Source: Pseudomonas sp. S35 (GTDB taxonomy: Bacteria > Pseudomonadota > Gammaproteobacteria > Pseudomonadales > Pseudomonadaceae). From it: DNA of 64,000 nucleotides. The translations under genes were made by a program, and so were the position numbers. Every line of letters starts with the position of its first letter. Positions within the stretch are counted from its first letter, which is position 1. Below, piece after piece: positions 1-7,166 of the stretch. The stretch covers positions 1,116,001-1,180,000 of the forward strand of contig NZ_CP019431.1 in the NCBI RefSeq assembly GCF_009866765.1. The letters run 5' to 3'. The notes under the pieces are model-generated. The model had not been told where the DNA came from. It did not search any database and worked only from the letters and a program-made list of their open reading frames with translations.

Positions 1-365
1 GCCGTCGCAAAACCGCAACCGCACGCGTTTTCCTGCGTCCGGGCACTGGTAACATCTCGATCAACAACCGCACTCTGGAAAACTTCTTCGGTCGCGAAAC
101 TGCCCGCATGGTAGTTCGTCAGCCGCTGGAACTGACCGAGACCGTTGAGAAGTTCGACATCTACGTCACCGTTATCGGTGGCGGTGTAAGTGGTCAAGCT
201 GGCGCAATCCGCCACGGTATCACTCGCGCTCTGATGCAGTACGACGAAACCCTGCGTGGCGCTCTGCGCAAAGCTGGCTTCGTAACTCGCGATGCCCGTG
301 AAGTTGAACGTAAGAAAGTCGGTCTGCGTAAAGCGCGTAAGCGTCCGCAGTACTCGAAGCGTTAA
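1..365 (+). CDS. rpsI: 30S ribosomal protein S9, 5' end cut by window
   Basis: The frame is open from the first base (codons from base 3) and reads [16 protein letters not shown] at the left edge, ending in KRPQYSKR. This is the universally conserved S9 protein of the small ribosomal subunit, whose basic C-terminal tail reaches towards the P-site tRNA. About ten N-terminal residues and the start codon lie outside the window. rpsI normally follows rplM in an operon. It is followed at once by a strong intrinsic terminator, so it is not co-transcribed with the bc1 genes. Confidence 0.97.
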
Positions 366-382
366 TTCGCTTTACGTTCCAC

Positions 383-420
383 AAAAACGCCCAGCCTCCT
401 CACGGAGCTGGGCGTTTTTT
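383..420 (+). terminator. Intrinsic terminator after rpsI
   Basis: A perfect 13-bp stem pairs aaaaacgcccagc (383-395) with gctgggcgttttt (407-419) across an 11-nt loop and ends in a run of six T. It lies 18 nt past the rpsI stop codon. Confidence 0.93.
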
Positions 421-458
421 ATTGCCTGCGATTTATCCACATTTTTTACCGTGACAAC

Positions 459-485
459 TTGCCACATCCGTAGACCCCCTATACT
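459..485 (+). promoter_or_regulatory. Candidate sigma-70 promoter of petABC
   Basis: TTGCCA (459-464) and TATACT (480-485) are separated by 15 bp, slightly short for a sigma-70 promoter. They lie about 145 nt before petA and after the rpsI terminator. This is the best match I see in the 210-bp gap; no operator is recognised. Confidence 0.4.
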
Positions 486-631
486 ACAAGGCCTGGAGGC
501 TAAGCCCTGGGCAATTCCCTTGTCATACGTGGGGCTTTTCATTACCATCCGACAAAATTTTTATAAGTAAAGATTCAACACTTAGTAGACGCCTGATTTA
601 ACAGGCCAAAAAGCTGATGGGAGAGGACTGA

Positions 632-1225
632 ATGAGCAATGACGGCGTGAATGCAGGCCGGCGTCGCTTCTTGGTAGCAGCCACATCCGTGGTGGGTGCT
701 GCAGGAGCGGTGGGGGCTGCGGTCCCGTTCGTGGGGTCATGGTTTCCCAGTGCCAAGGCGAAAGCCGCAGGTGCACCGGTGAAGGTGAATGTCAGCAAGA
801 TCGAGCCAGGCCAGCAGATGATTGCTGAATGGCGCGGCCAGCCAGTCTTCATCGTTCGTCGTACCGAGGAAATCCTGGGGAATCTGAAAAAGATCGAAGG
901 CCAGTTGTCTGACCCTCAATCCAAGAATTCCGACCAACCCGCCTACGCCCAAAACGAAGTGCGTTCCATCAAGCCAGAGATTCTGCTGCTGGTTGGCCTG
1001 TGTACCCACTTGGGTTGCTCGCCTACCTTCCGCCCGGAGGTCGCGCCCGTCGACTTGGGCAAGGACTGGGTCGGCGGCTACTTCTGCCCATGCCACGGCT
1101 CTCACTACGACCTTGCCGGCCGTGTCTACAAGTCCCAACCTGCTCCCCTGAACCTGCCCGTGCCTCCGCATACTTACGAAACTGACGACCTCATTGTCAT
1201 TGGCCTCGATAAGGAGAACGCGTGA
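632..1225 (+). CDS. petA: Ubiquinol-cytochrome c reductase, Rieske iron-sulfur subunit
   Basis: The 197-residue Rieske subunit of the cytochrome bc1 complex (complex III) carries electrons from ubiquinol to cytochrome c1 on the periplasmic side of the inner membrane. A twin-arginine motif RRRFL (residues 10-14) and one hydrophobic helix act as an uncleaved Tat signal-anchor. The cluster motifs are CTHLGC (124-129) and CPCHGSH (152-158): C124, H126, C152 and H155 bind the 2Fe-2S cluster and C129/C154 form the disulfide. A purine-rich ribosome site (gggagagg) lies just before ATG 632. It is the first gene of petABC and its stop overlaps the petB start. Confidence 0.97.
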   Translation: MSNDGVNAGRRRFLVAATSVVGAAGAVGAAVPFVGSWFPSAKAKAAGAPVKVNVSKIEPGQQMIAEWRGQPVFIVRRTEEILGNLKKIEGQLSDPQSKNSDQPAYAQNEVRSIKPEILLLVGLCTHLGCSPTFRPEVAPVDLGKDWVGGYFCPCHGSHYDLAGRVYKSQPAPLNLPVPPHTYETDDLIVIGLDKENA

Positions 1226-2436
1226 TGAGCAAGTTCATGGATTGGGTGGATGCGCGCTTCCCCGCCACTAAAATGTGGGAAGACCATCTCAGCAAGTATT
1301 ACGCGCCGAAAAACTTCAACTTCTTCTACTTCTTCGGCTCCCTGGCACTTCTGGTGCTGGTCAACCAGATCGTCACCGGCGTTTGGCTGACGATGAGCTA
1401 CACCCCTTCGGCCGAAGAGGCGTTCGCTTCCGTTGAAGGCATCATGCGTGACGTCAACCACGGTGCAATCCTTCGATTGCTGCATGCGGTGGGCGCCTCG
1501 ATGTTCTTCATCGTCGTCTATCTGCACATGTTCCGCGGCCTGCTCTACGGCTCGTATCAAAAGCCCCGCGAGCTGGTGTGGGTGTTTGGCATGCTGATCT
1601 ACCTGGCGTTGATGGCCGAGGCCTTCATGGGCTACCTGCTGCCGTGGGGCCAGATGTCGTACTGGGGCGCCCAGGTGATCATCTCGCTGTTCGGTGCTAT
1701 CCCGGTCATCGGCAACGACCTGACCCAGTGGATTCGCGGTGACTACCTGATCTCCGGCATCACCCTGAACCGCTTCTTTGCCTTGCACGTAGTGGCCTTG
1801 CCCATCGTGATCCTGGGCCTTGTGGTACTGCACATCCTGGCGCTGCACGAAGTGGGTTCCAACAACCCCGACGGTGTGGACATCAAGAAGCACAAGGACG
1901 AGAACGGCATCCCGCTGGATGGCATTCCGTTCCACCCTTACTACACCGTCAAGGACATCGTCGGCGTAGTCGTGTTCCTGTTCGTGTTCTGCTCGATCGT
2001 GTTCTTTTTCCCGGAGATGGGCGGTTATTTCCTGGAGAAGCCTAACTTCGAACAAGCCAACGCCTTCAAGACACCCGAGCACATTGCACCGGTCTGGTAC
2101 TTCACGCCGTTCTACGCAATCTTGCGGGCGATCCCCGACAAGCTCATGGGCGTGATTGCCATGGGCGCGGCCATCGCCGTGCTGTTCGTGCTGCCTTGGC
2201 TCGACCGAAGCCCGGTCAAATCCATGCGCTATAAAGGCTGGCTGAGCAAGATCTGGCTGTGGGTGTTCTGCATTTCGTTCGTGATCCTGGGTGTGTTGGG
2301 CGTACTGGCGCCAACTCCTGAGCGTACGCTGCTGTCGCAGGTCTGCACCTTCCTGTACTTCGCCTACTTCATTCTGATGCCGTTCTACACCCGGCTCGAG
2401 AAGACCAAACCGGTTCCGGAAAGGGTGACTGGCTGA
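1225..2436 (+). CDS. petB: Cytochrome b of the bc1 complex
   Basis: A 403-residue membrane protein with about eight hydrophobic helices, holding the two b-type hemes and the Qo and Qi quinone sites. Histidines for heme binding lie in the helices containing LRLLHAVGASMFF and YLHMF and in the later FFALHVVALP and VVLHILALH. The Qo-site motif normally written PEWY reads PVWY here (residues 289-292). ATG 1225 overlaps the petA stop by one base; a GTG at 1222 is a possible alternative. This is the two-gene cytochrome b plus c1 layout, not a fused protein. Confidence 0.97.
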   Translation: MSKFMDWVDARFPATKMWEDHLSKYYAPKNFNFFYFFGSLALLVLVNQIVTGVWLTMSYTPSAEEAFASVEGIMRDVNHGAILRLLHAVGASMFFIVVYLHMFRGLLYGSYQKPRELVWVFGMLIYLALMAEAFMGYLLPWGQMSYWGAQVIISLFGAIPVIGNDLTQWIRGDYLISGITLNRFFALHVVALPIVILGLVVLHILALHEVGSNNPDGVDIKKHKDENGIPLDGIPFHPYYTVKDIVGVVVFLFVFCSIVFFFPEMGGYFLEKPNFEQANAFKTPEHIAPVWYFTPFYAILRAIPDKLMGVIAMGAAIAVLFVLPWLDRSPVKSMRYKGWLSKIWLWVFCISFVILGVLGVLAPTPERTLLSQVCTFLYFAYFILMPFYTRLEKTKPVPERVTG

Positions 2437-3215
2437 TGAAAAAATTATTCGTTGCATTGATGCTTGCGGCCCTGCCGCTACTGTCCTTCGCTGCCGAGCA
2501 CGGTGGCCCGGAACTGGAAAAAGTCGATATCGACGTGTCGGACAAGGCCGCCATGCAAGACGGCGCGCGTACGTTCGCCAACTACTGCATGGGCTGCCAC
2601 AGCGCCAAGTTCCAGCGTTATGAGCGGGTTGCCGATGATCTGGGCATTCCCCATGAGCTGATGCTGGACAAGCTGGTGTTCACCGGTGCCAAGATTGGCG
2701 ACCACATGAACATCGGCATGCAGCCGGCGGACGCCAAGGCCTGGTTCGGCGCCGCGCCGCCCGACCTGACCCTGGTGGCGCGTGTTCGGGGTACCGATTG
2801 GTTGTATGGCTACCTGAAGTCTTTCTACGAAGACCCGGCGCGGCCTTACCGCGTGAACAACCGCGTGTTCCCGAACGTCGGTATGCCTAACGTTCTGGTC
2901 GGCCTGCAAGGCAAGCAAGTGGTAGGATGCAAGCAGGTTCAGGTCGTTGAAAACGGCAAGAAGCAATACGATCCGTTGACCGGTACGCCGCTTACCCATG
3001 AGGCGTGCGATCAACTGAAGATAGAAACTCCCGGTTCGTTGACTGACGAGCAGTTCGACGAGAAGGTCAAGAACCTCGTGACCTTCCTGGCCTACTCGGC
3101 CAACCCGGTTAAACTGCAGCACCAGCGCATCGGTACGTACGTGCTGTTGTACCTGGCCTTCTTCTTCGTATTCGCCTATCTGCTCAAACGCGAATACTGG
3201 AAGGATGTGCATTGA
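2436..3215 (+). CDS. petC: Cytochrome c1 of the bc1 complex
   Basis: A 259-residue c-type cytochrome subunit. It has a cleavable Sec signal (MKKLFVALMLAALPLLSFAA), one heme-attachment site CMGCH (residues 51-55), and a C-terminal membrane anchor (GTYVLLYLAFFFVFAYLL) followed by a basic tail. A methionine for the sixth heme ligand is expected in the NVGMPNVL region. It takes electrons from the Rieske protein and passes them to soluble cytochrome c. Its ATG overlaps the petB TGA, indicating translational coupling. It is the last gene of the operon. Confidence 0.96.
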   Translation: MKKLFVALMLAALPLLSFAAEHGGPELEKVDIDVSDKAAMQDGARTFANYCMGCHSAKFQRYERVADDLGIPHELMLDKLVFTGAKIGDHMNIGMQPADAKAWFGAAPPDLTLVARVRGTDWLYGYLKSFYEDPARPYRVNNRVFPNVGMPNVLVGLQGKQVVGCKQVQVVENGKKQYDPLTGTPLTHEACDQLKIETPGSLTDEQFDEKVKNLVTFLAYSANPVKLQHQRIGTYVLLYLAFFFVFAYLLKREYWKDVH

Positions 3216-3244
3216 TCCAACCGTAGGCAATTGCTGTTAATCTT

Positions 3245-3327
3245 GCGCGCCCAGCGATATCTCTGAACACGTAGCGGTCGGGTAATACTCGCCGCTACAG
3301 AGATGCTCGCTGGGCGCGCTCGTTTTT
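3245..3327 (+). terminator. Long hairpin between petABC and sspA, probable terminator
   Basis: The outer arms gcgcgcccagcga (3245-3257) and tcgctgggcgcgc (3307-3319) pair perfectly over 13 bp. An interrupted stem continues with tctctg/cagaga and gtagcgg/ccgctac inside. The hairpin is followed by tcgttttt. The 75-nt structure fills nearly the whole gap after petC, so it probably ends petABC transcription. The inner stems are longer than a simple terminator needs. Confidence 0.75.
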
Positions 3328-3364
3328 GAGCTTTCGATAATTTCAACAAGCGAGGAGGACCGCC

Positions 3365-3982
3365 ATGGGCGTGACCAATCGGTTGGCCTGTTACTCCGAC
3401 CCCGCCGACCACTATTCCCACCGAGTACGTATCGTGCTCGCAGAGAAGGGTGTCAGCGCCGAGATCATCAGTGTGGAGGCGGGCCGTCAGCCGCCAAAAC
3501 TGATCGAAGTGAACCCTTACGGCAGCTTGCCCACCCTGGTCGATCGTGACCTGGCGTTGTGGGAGTCGACCGTGGTGATGGAATACCTGGATGAGCGTTA
3601 CCCTCATCCGCCTTTGCTGCCGGTTTATCCGGTGGCGCGTGCCAACAGTCGCCTGCTGATCCATCGGATCCAGCGCGACTGGTGTGGCCTGGTGGATGTA
3701 ATTCTGGACTCGCGTAGCAAAGAGGCGGCCCGTGTCGTGGCGCGCAAGGAGCTTCGCGAAAGCCTGACAGGTGTTTCGCCGTTATTTGCAGACAAACCTT
3801 TTTTCCTCAGTGAGGAACAAAGTCTGGTGGATTGCTGCCTATTACCCATACTCTGGCGCTTGCCGATTATGGGCATTGAACTGCCGCGGCCTGCCAAGCC
3901 GCTGCTTGATTACATGGAGCGCCAGTTTGCGCGTGAGGCTTTCCAGGCGAGTCTGTCTGGTGCCGAACGCGATATGCGCTAA
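3365..3982 (+). CDS. sspA: Stringent starvation protein A (GST-fold, RNA polymerase-associated)
   Basis: A 205-residue protein with an N-terminal thioredoxin-like domain (about 8-85; [36 protein letters not shown]) and an alpha-helical C-terminal GST domain. SspA proteins bind RNA polymerase and influence transcription in stationary phase and virulence; they lack glutathione-transferase chemistry. An AGGAGG ribosome site (3353-3358) lies 6 nt before ATG 3365. The gene is followed 17 nt later by sspB, the usual pair, next to petABC as in other pseudomonads. Confidence 0.95.
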
Positions 3983-3999
3983 GGCTTAAGGAGCCGTTG

Positions 4000-4419
4000 A
4001 TGAACTCCAGTCGACCTTACCTGGTCCGCGCGCTGTATGAGTGGATTGTGGATAACGATTGCACCCCGCACATGCTGGTCAATTCCGAGTTTCCTGCGGT
4101 TCAGATACCGCAGGGGTTTGCCCGTGACGGACAGATTGTGCTGAATGTATCGCCAAGTGCAGTGCTTCACTTGCACATGGACAATGAGGCGGTCAGTTTC
4201 GAAGCGCGTTTTGGCGGTGTACCGCACACGCTCTACGTGCCAATTGGCGCCATGCTTGGGATTTATGCCCAGGAAAATGGCCAAGGCATGGTGTTTGATC
4301 TGGAGTCGCCTTTCGAGGAAGACGAATCGATCGAAAGCGAAGACGGTGATGATCTGCCACCACCGGATGCCGAGCCACCGCGCCCAAGCGGCCGGCCTAG
4401 CCTGAAAGTGGTGAAATAA
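4000..4419 (+). CDS. sspB: ClpXP protease specificity-enhancing factor SspB
   Basis: A 139-residue adaptor that binds the ssrA tag and delivers tagged proteins to ClpXP. The N-terminal substrate-binding domain (about 1-105; NSSRPYLVRALYEWIVDND, then the FEARFGGVPHTLYVP region) is followed by an acidic, disordered linker (EEDESIESEDGDD) and a short basic-hydrophobic tail (RPSLKVVK). The tail is the XB motif that docks on ClpX. ATG 4000 has TAAGGAG upstream at the right distance, so it is preferred to the in-frame TTG at 3997. It is co-transcribed with sspA. Confidence 0.95.
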   Translation: MNSSRPYLVRALYEWIVDNDCTPHMLVNSEFPAVQIPQGFARDGQIVLNVSPSAVLHLHMDNEAVSFEARFGGVPHTLYVPIGAMLGIYAQENGQGMVFDLESPFEEDESIESEDGDDLPPPDAEPPRPSGRPSLKVVK

Positions 4420-4445
4420 GCGGCGTTCGCCTTCGGGTGTGCTGC

Positions 4446-4479
4446 AAAAATGCCTCGATCTGTATCGAGGCATTTTTTT
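4446..4479 (+). terminator. Intrinsic terminator after sspB
   Basis: aaaaatgcctcgat (4446-4459) pairs with atcgaggcattttt (4464-4477) across a 4-nt loop, and the T run continues to 4479. It ends the sspAB unit. Confidence 0.93.
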
Positions 4480-4517
4480 GCGCGCAGGATATAAGTGAAA
4501 GTCGCGACTGAACAGTG

Positions 4518-4526
4518 ATCGTACAA
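4518..4526. promoter_or_regulatory. Possible GntR-type operator half-site before the regulator gene
   Basis: ATCGTACAA is the exact reverse complement of TTGTACGAT at 7090-7098 in the kdgD promoter. It lies 51 nt before the regulator ATG and just upstream of a TATGAT (4538-4543) that could serve as a -10 element. That suggests the regulator controls itself and the operon through a shared site. The match is short and no binding data exist. Confidence 0.4.
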
Positions 4527-4576
4527 CCACCATGGGCTATGATGCCTCTTTACCCAACCGAGATAGATGACTCCAC

Positions 4577-5323
4577 ATGGAAAACGCCAGCACCGCCCCT
4601 CGTCTTCCCCGCAAGCGCCGCAGCCTTGCCCAGGAATTGGTCACGGTGCTGTCCGAGCAGATCCGTGACGGCGAACTCAAACGGGGCGATAAACTGCCCA
4701 CCGAGTCCGCAATCATGGAAGCCCACGGCGTCAGCCGCACCGTAGTGCGCGAAGCCATCTCGCGTTTGCAGGCGGCGGGGCAGGTGGAAACGCGTCACGG
4801 CATCGGCACCTTTGTGCTGGATACGCCGAGCCCGAGCGGCTTTCGTATCGACCCGGCGACCGTGGTCACGTTGCGTGACGTGCTGGCGATCCTGGAGTTG
4901 CGTATCAGCCTGGAAGTGGAATCCGCCGGCCTGGCCGCGCTGCGCCGCAGCGATGAACAACTGGCGGCCATGCGTGCGGCACTCGATGCCCTGAATGAAA
5001 GCGCGGCGCACGCCGGCGATGCGGTCGCATCCGACTTCGCGTTCCACCTGGAAATCGCCCTGTCCACAGGCAACCGTTACTTCACCGATATCATGACCCA
5101 CCTGGGCACCAGCATCATTCCGCGTACGCGCCTGAATTCTGCGCGCCTGGCACATGATGACCAGCAGCACTACATGGGACGCCTGAGTCGCGAGCACGAA
5201 GAGATTTACGAGGCGATTGCCCGCCAGGATTCGGACGCAGCGCGGGCGGCGATGCGTTTGCATTTGACCAACAGTCGCGAGCGGCTGCGCCATGCTCATG
5301 AAGAGGCTGAAAAGGCAGGCTGA
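4577..5323 (+). CDS. GntR/FadR-subfamily transcriptional regulator of sugar-acid catabolism
   Basis: A 248-residue regulator. The N-terminal winged helix-turn-helix (about 15-80) contains LAQELVTVLSEQIRDGELKRGDKLPTE-type sequence and the recognition helix region VSRTVVREAISRLQAAGQVETRHGIGTF. The C-terminal all-alpha FCD ligand-binding domain (about 95-235) has the conserved D and H residues (DFAFHLEIA and the MTHLG and SREHEEIYEAI segments). FCD regulators usually repress sugar-acid genes and release DNA on binding the sugar acid or an intermediate. The kdgD-gudP-garD operon starts 1.8 kb downstream, so it is the likely target; the phospholipase module has come between them. Specific ligand unknown. 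Confidence 0.9.
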   Translation: MENASTAPRLPRKRRSLAQELVTVLSEQIRDGELKRGDKLPTESAIMEAHGVSRTVVREAISRLQAAGQVETRHGIGTFVLDTPSPSGFRIDPATVVTLRDVLAILELRISLEVESAGLAALRRSDEQLAAMRAALDALNESAAHAGDAVASDFAFHLEIALSTGNRYFTDIMTHLGTSIIPRTRLNSARLAHDDQQHYMGRLSREHEEIYEAIARQDSDAARAAMRLHLTNSRERLRHAHEEAEKAG

Positions 5324-5388
5324 TGAATGTCAGCAGGTGACTCGGTGATCACGGTGTTTAGCGTCACAGTCTGCCGTTGAGCGTTTTT

Positions 5389-5631
5389 CTATGACTGTTG
5401 TTTTGATTGGATATAGGTAGCTAGCGAGTCTAGTGTTGTTTCCTCCGCCACTTTGTCAGGAAGTGTTAACTGAAGCTCCTTCACTGACGTTTCAATCACG
5501 CGAAGCCTTTCGTTCTTGTCAGCAATCAGCTCAGCCAAAGGCATATAGGGATCAAAGTCTTGATCTTTTTTATCCCGATTGGCTTCGAAACTTGAGGCCA
5601 GTAGGCCGAAAATTTCATCAGTGGTTTTCAT
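5389..5631 (-). CDS. Small protein of unknown function, partner of the phospholipase-like gene
   Basis: An 80-residue, mostly helical, acidic and lysine-rich soluble protein with no signal peptide or membrane segment (MKTTDEIFGLLASSF at the start, TYIQSKQQS at the end). I do not recognise its family. An AAGGTG ribosome site lies 4 nt before the ATG on the minus strand. It is the downstream partner of the phospholipase-C-like gene, separated from it by 146 bp holding a 13-bp hairpin. Its base composition is visibly more AT-rich than the flanking metabolic genes, as expected of a recent arrival. It could be an immunity or accessory protein; that is inference from position and size only. Confidence 0.75.
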   Translation of the reverse strand: MKTTDEIFGLLASSFEANRDKKDQDFDPYMPLAELIADKNERLRVIETSVKELQLTLPDKVAEETTLDSLATYIQSKQQS

Positions 5632-5680
5632 GATGCACCTTTCTCATCAGCGTGAGTAAAAGAAGCAAAAATCAGCTCCG

Positions 5681-5710
5681 CCTCAGGAGCTAAGGCATTA
5701 GCTCCTGAGG
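5681..5710 (-). terminator. Hairpin between the phospholipase-like gene and the 80-aa gene
   Basis: A perfect 13-bp stem, cctcaggagctaa (5681-5693) with ttagctcctgagg (5698-5710), has a 4-nt loop. Read on the minus strand it lies downstream of the phospholipase-like gene and is followed, after about ten bases, by a run of five T. It may be a partial terminator that lowers expression of the 80-residue gene relative to the upstream one. Confidence 0.6.
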
Positions 5711-5777
5711 TGTGTTATCCGCCCTTGGTTAACGGTGCATAACTGTCAGAAATCACAGTACCGACAAGCGGTACCGC

Positions 5778-6932
5778 TTAAGCCGGGGTATTCGGCTTGT
5801 AGTCCTTGAGCAACAAATACGTACTCCAACCCCACCAATCATCCGTCCAGTGCTTGTCGTTCAGGTCATTCACATCCTTGCGGCGCAGCACCTTGCCATC
5901 CTCCATCTTGAACAGTGGCGAAAAGTTATTCGCCGGATTTTGCGTCGCCTTCAGGTCCGGCACAGACAGTGGCGCCTTGAAGTTGGCCGGTGAGGGCGCA
6001 ACGCCACTGATGAAGGTCTCGAAGACCTCATCGGCGGATGCCTGAACGGCGCGTTTGACCTGTACCCGATTGGCAGCGTCGATGCTGTCGAAATAGCGTT
6101 TGTCGCCATAGGCATGCCACTCGTCGCCCATTGCATTACGCACCTTGAGCCCGAATTTACTGTCCTCATCGTGCATGAAACGGCTGATCAGCGAGCCCAA
6201 CTCGCCCGGTGTGACCACTGCCGCCAGTTGCTTGCGCGGCACCCGCAAGTGGCCGGCAGAAAACAGATCGGTCAAAAAGTGATCAGCAAAGCTGTTCATG
6301 GCATACGCCAGTTCGAGCGCCTGGTCGGTGCCGGTTTGATGGGCGACCACGGCCTGTTGCAACGCTGCCGTATGCCCCGCCAGGTAGGCCAACAGTGCCC
6401 ATTCGCCGAAGTGGTCGGCGTTGTCTGCCGCCAGCTTCAGGTAACGGCCCAGCGGAATCAGTGCCGACACCGCGCTGCCACCTCCGGTGATGCGGTTCCA
6501 TTCCTCGGACAACGTATCACCCAGCGCGTCATAGGCTTCATGGGGTTGTTTACCGTCTTTTATCGCCTGGTTGACCGCGTCGATCTCCTTTTGCATCACC
6601 GCAAGGATCTTGCCGGCTTCGTCCCGTGACGCTGGCAGTACCGCCAGTGAGTTGAAGGCCGCAGTGAAGCGTTGCACACGCTCGGCAGGGGAGGCGCCAT
6701 CGCTGATGGGCTGACCCGCAATGCCATAGAAGTCACCGCCCAGGGCGATCACTTGGCCATAGGTCAGTGCCAGCCCGTTAGGCAGGTGCAGCTCAACTTG
6801 CCGTGCGGGAATTGCCGGGGCGTCCTTGGCGAAGCGCAACAAGGTGTCGTCACCGATAGCCGTGTGTTCGCCGCCTTCGAAGCGCAGGGTTGGTGGGTTT
6901 TTTTGGGGTGCTGCGAGTTCAAGACCTGACAT
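5778..6932 (-). CDS. Zinc-dependent phospholipase C / P1-nuclease-like protein, SOS-box controlled
   Basis: A 384-residue protein without signal peptide. The histidine/aspartate pattern fits the helical zinc fold of phospholipase C and S1/P1 nuclease: H23, D67 in GGDFYG, H174, H187, then SFADHFLTDLFSAGHLR with D217, H218, D222 and H228, and MHDED (H254). The spacing HFxxDxxxxGH resembles the zinc-PLC signature HYxxDxxxPxH. It probably hydrolyses phosphatidylcholine or a related phosphodiester, and resembles the signal-less phosphatidylcholine phospholipase C I recall from P. fluorescens. An AAGGAG site precedes the ATG by 5 nt. Its promoter carries a LexA box. With no signal peptide it acts inside the cell, is injected, or is freed by lysis. 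Confidence 0.7.
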   Translation of the reverse strand: MSGLELAAPQKNPPTLRFEGGEHTAIGDDTLLRFAKDAPAIPARQVELHLPNGLALTYGQVIALGGDFYGIAGQPISDGASPAERVQRFTAAFNSLAVLPASRDEAGKILAVMQKEIDAVNQAIKDGKQPHEAYDALGDTLSEEWNRITGGGSAVSALIPLGRYLKLAADNADHFGEWALLAYLAGHTAALQQAVVAHQTGTDQALELAYAMNSFADHFLTDLFSAGHLRVPRKQLAAVVTPGELGSLISRFMHDEDSKFGLKVRNAMGDEWHAYGDKRYFDSIDAANRVQVKRAVQASADEVFETFISGVAPSPANFKAPLSVPDLKATQNPANNFSPLFKMEDGKVLRRKDVNDLNDKHWTDDWWGWSTYLLLKDYKPNTPA

Positions 6933-6969
6933 GTTAGCTCCTTGCTATGTCGTAGGAATCTTCCTTGTT

Positions 6970-6989
6970 AACTGTATGTATATACAGTT
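6970..6989 (-). promoter_or_regulatory. LexA (SOS) box upstream of the phospholipase-like gene
   Basis: CTGTATGTATATACAG (6972-6987) has the exact CTG-N10-CAG layout of gamma-proteobacterial LexA sites, with an AT-alternating core and flanks extending the palindrome to AACTGTAT...ATACAGTT (6970-6989). It lies 38-57 nt before the minus-strand start codon, over the expected transcription start. LexA bound here would block the gene until DNA damage. The divergent kdgD promoter is about 85 nt away. Confidence 0.85.
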
Positions 6990-6995
6990 ATGACG

Positions 6996-7023
6996 AGCAT
7001 AGAGGATAAATTTCCTACGTCAA
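6996..7023 (-). promoter_or_regulatory. Candidate promoter of the phospholipase-like gene
   Basis: On the minus strand TTGACG (7018-7023) is followed after 16 bp by TATGCT (6996-7001). Transcription would begin around 6988, inside the LexA box, which fits repression by LexA. Confidence 0.55.
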
Positions 7024-7070
7024 GAGCCCTCGCCTCATGACCGTTTAAGACGGCAGTCGATGAATTGCAG

Positions 7071-7098
7071 TTGACGAATCTTTTTATAGTTGTACGAT
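7071..7098 (+). promoter_or_regulatory. Candidate promoter of the kdgD operon
   Basis: TTGACG (7071-7076) and TACGAT (7093-7098) are 16 bp apart, about 70 nt before the kdgD start. The -10 element overlaps the palindromic operator described next. Confidence 0.5.
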
Positions 7099-7110
7099 GA
7101 CGTACGACAT
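7090..7110. promoter_or_regulatory. Candidate GntR/FadR-family operator at the kdgD promoter
   Basis: Overlapping palindromes are centred here: GTACG-N4-CGTAC (7092-7105) and ATGACGTACGACAT (7097-7110, one mismatched pair). A short GTAC-centred palindrome is typical for FCD-type GntR repressors, and TTGTACGAT recurs inverted in front of the regulator gene. Binding here would cover the -10 element. Confidence 0.5.
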
Positions 7111-7166
7111 CACCAAAACCAACAACAATCTTTCGACAGAAAGTCTTTACCCAGGGTGTTCGAATA

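Noticed and set aside
1174..2457. A 427-codon minus-strand open frame over petB.
   Set aside because: Antisense to cytochrome b; composition is the His/Gln/Asp-rich pattern typical of such shadows.
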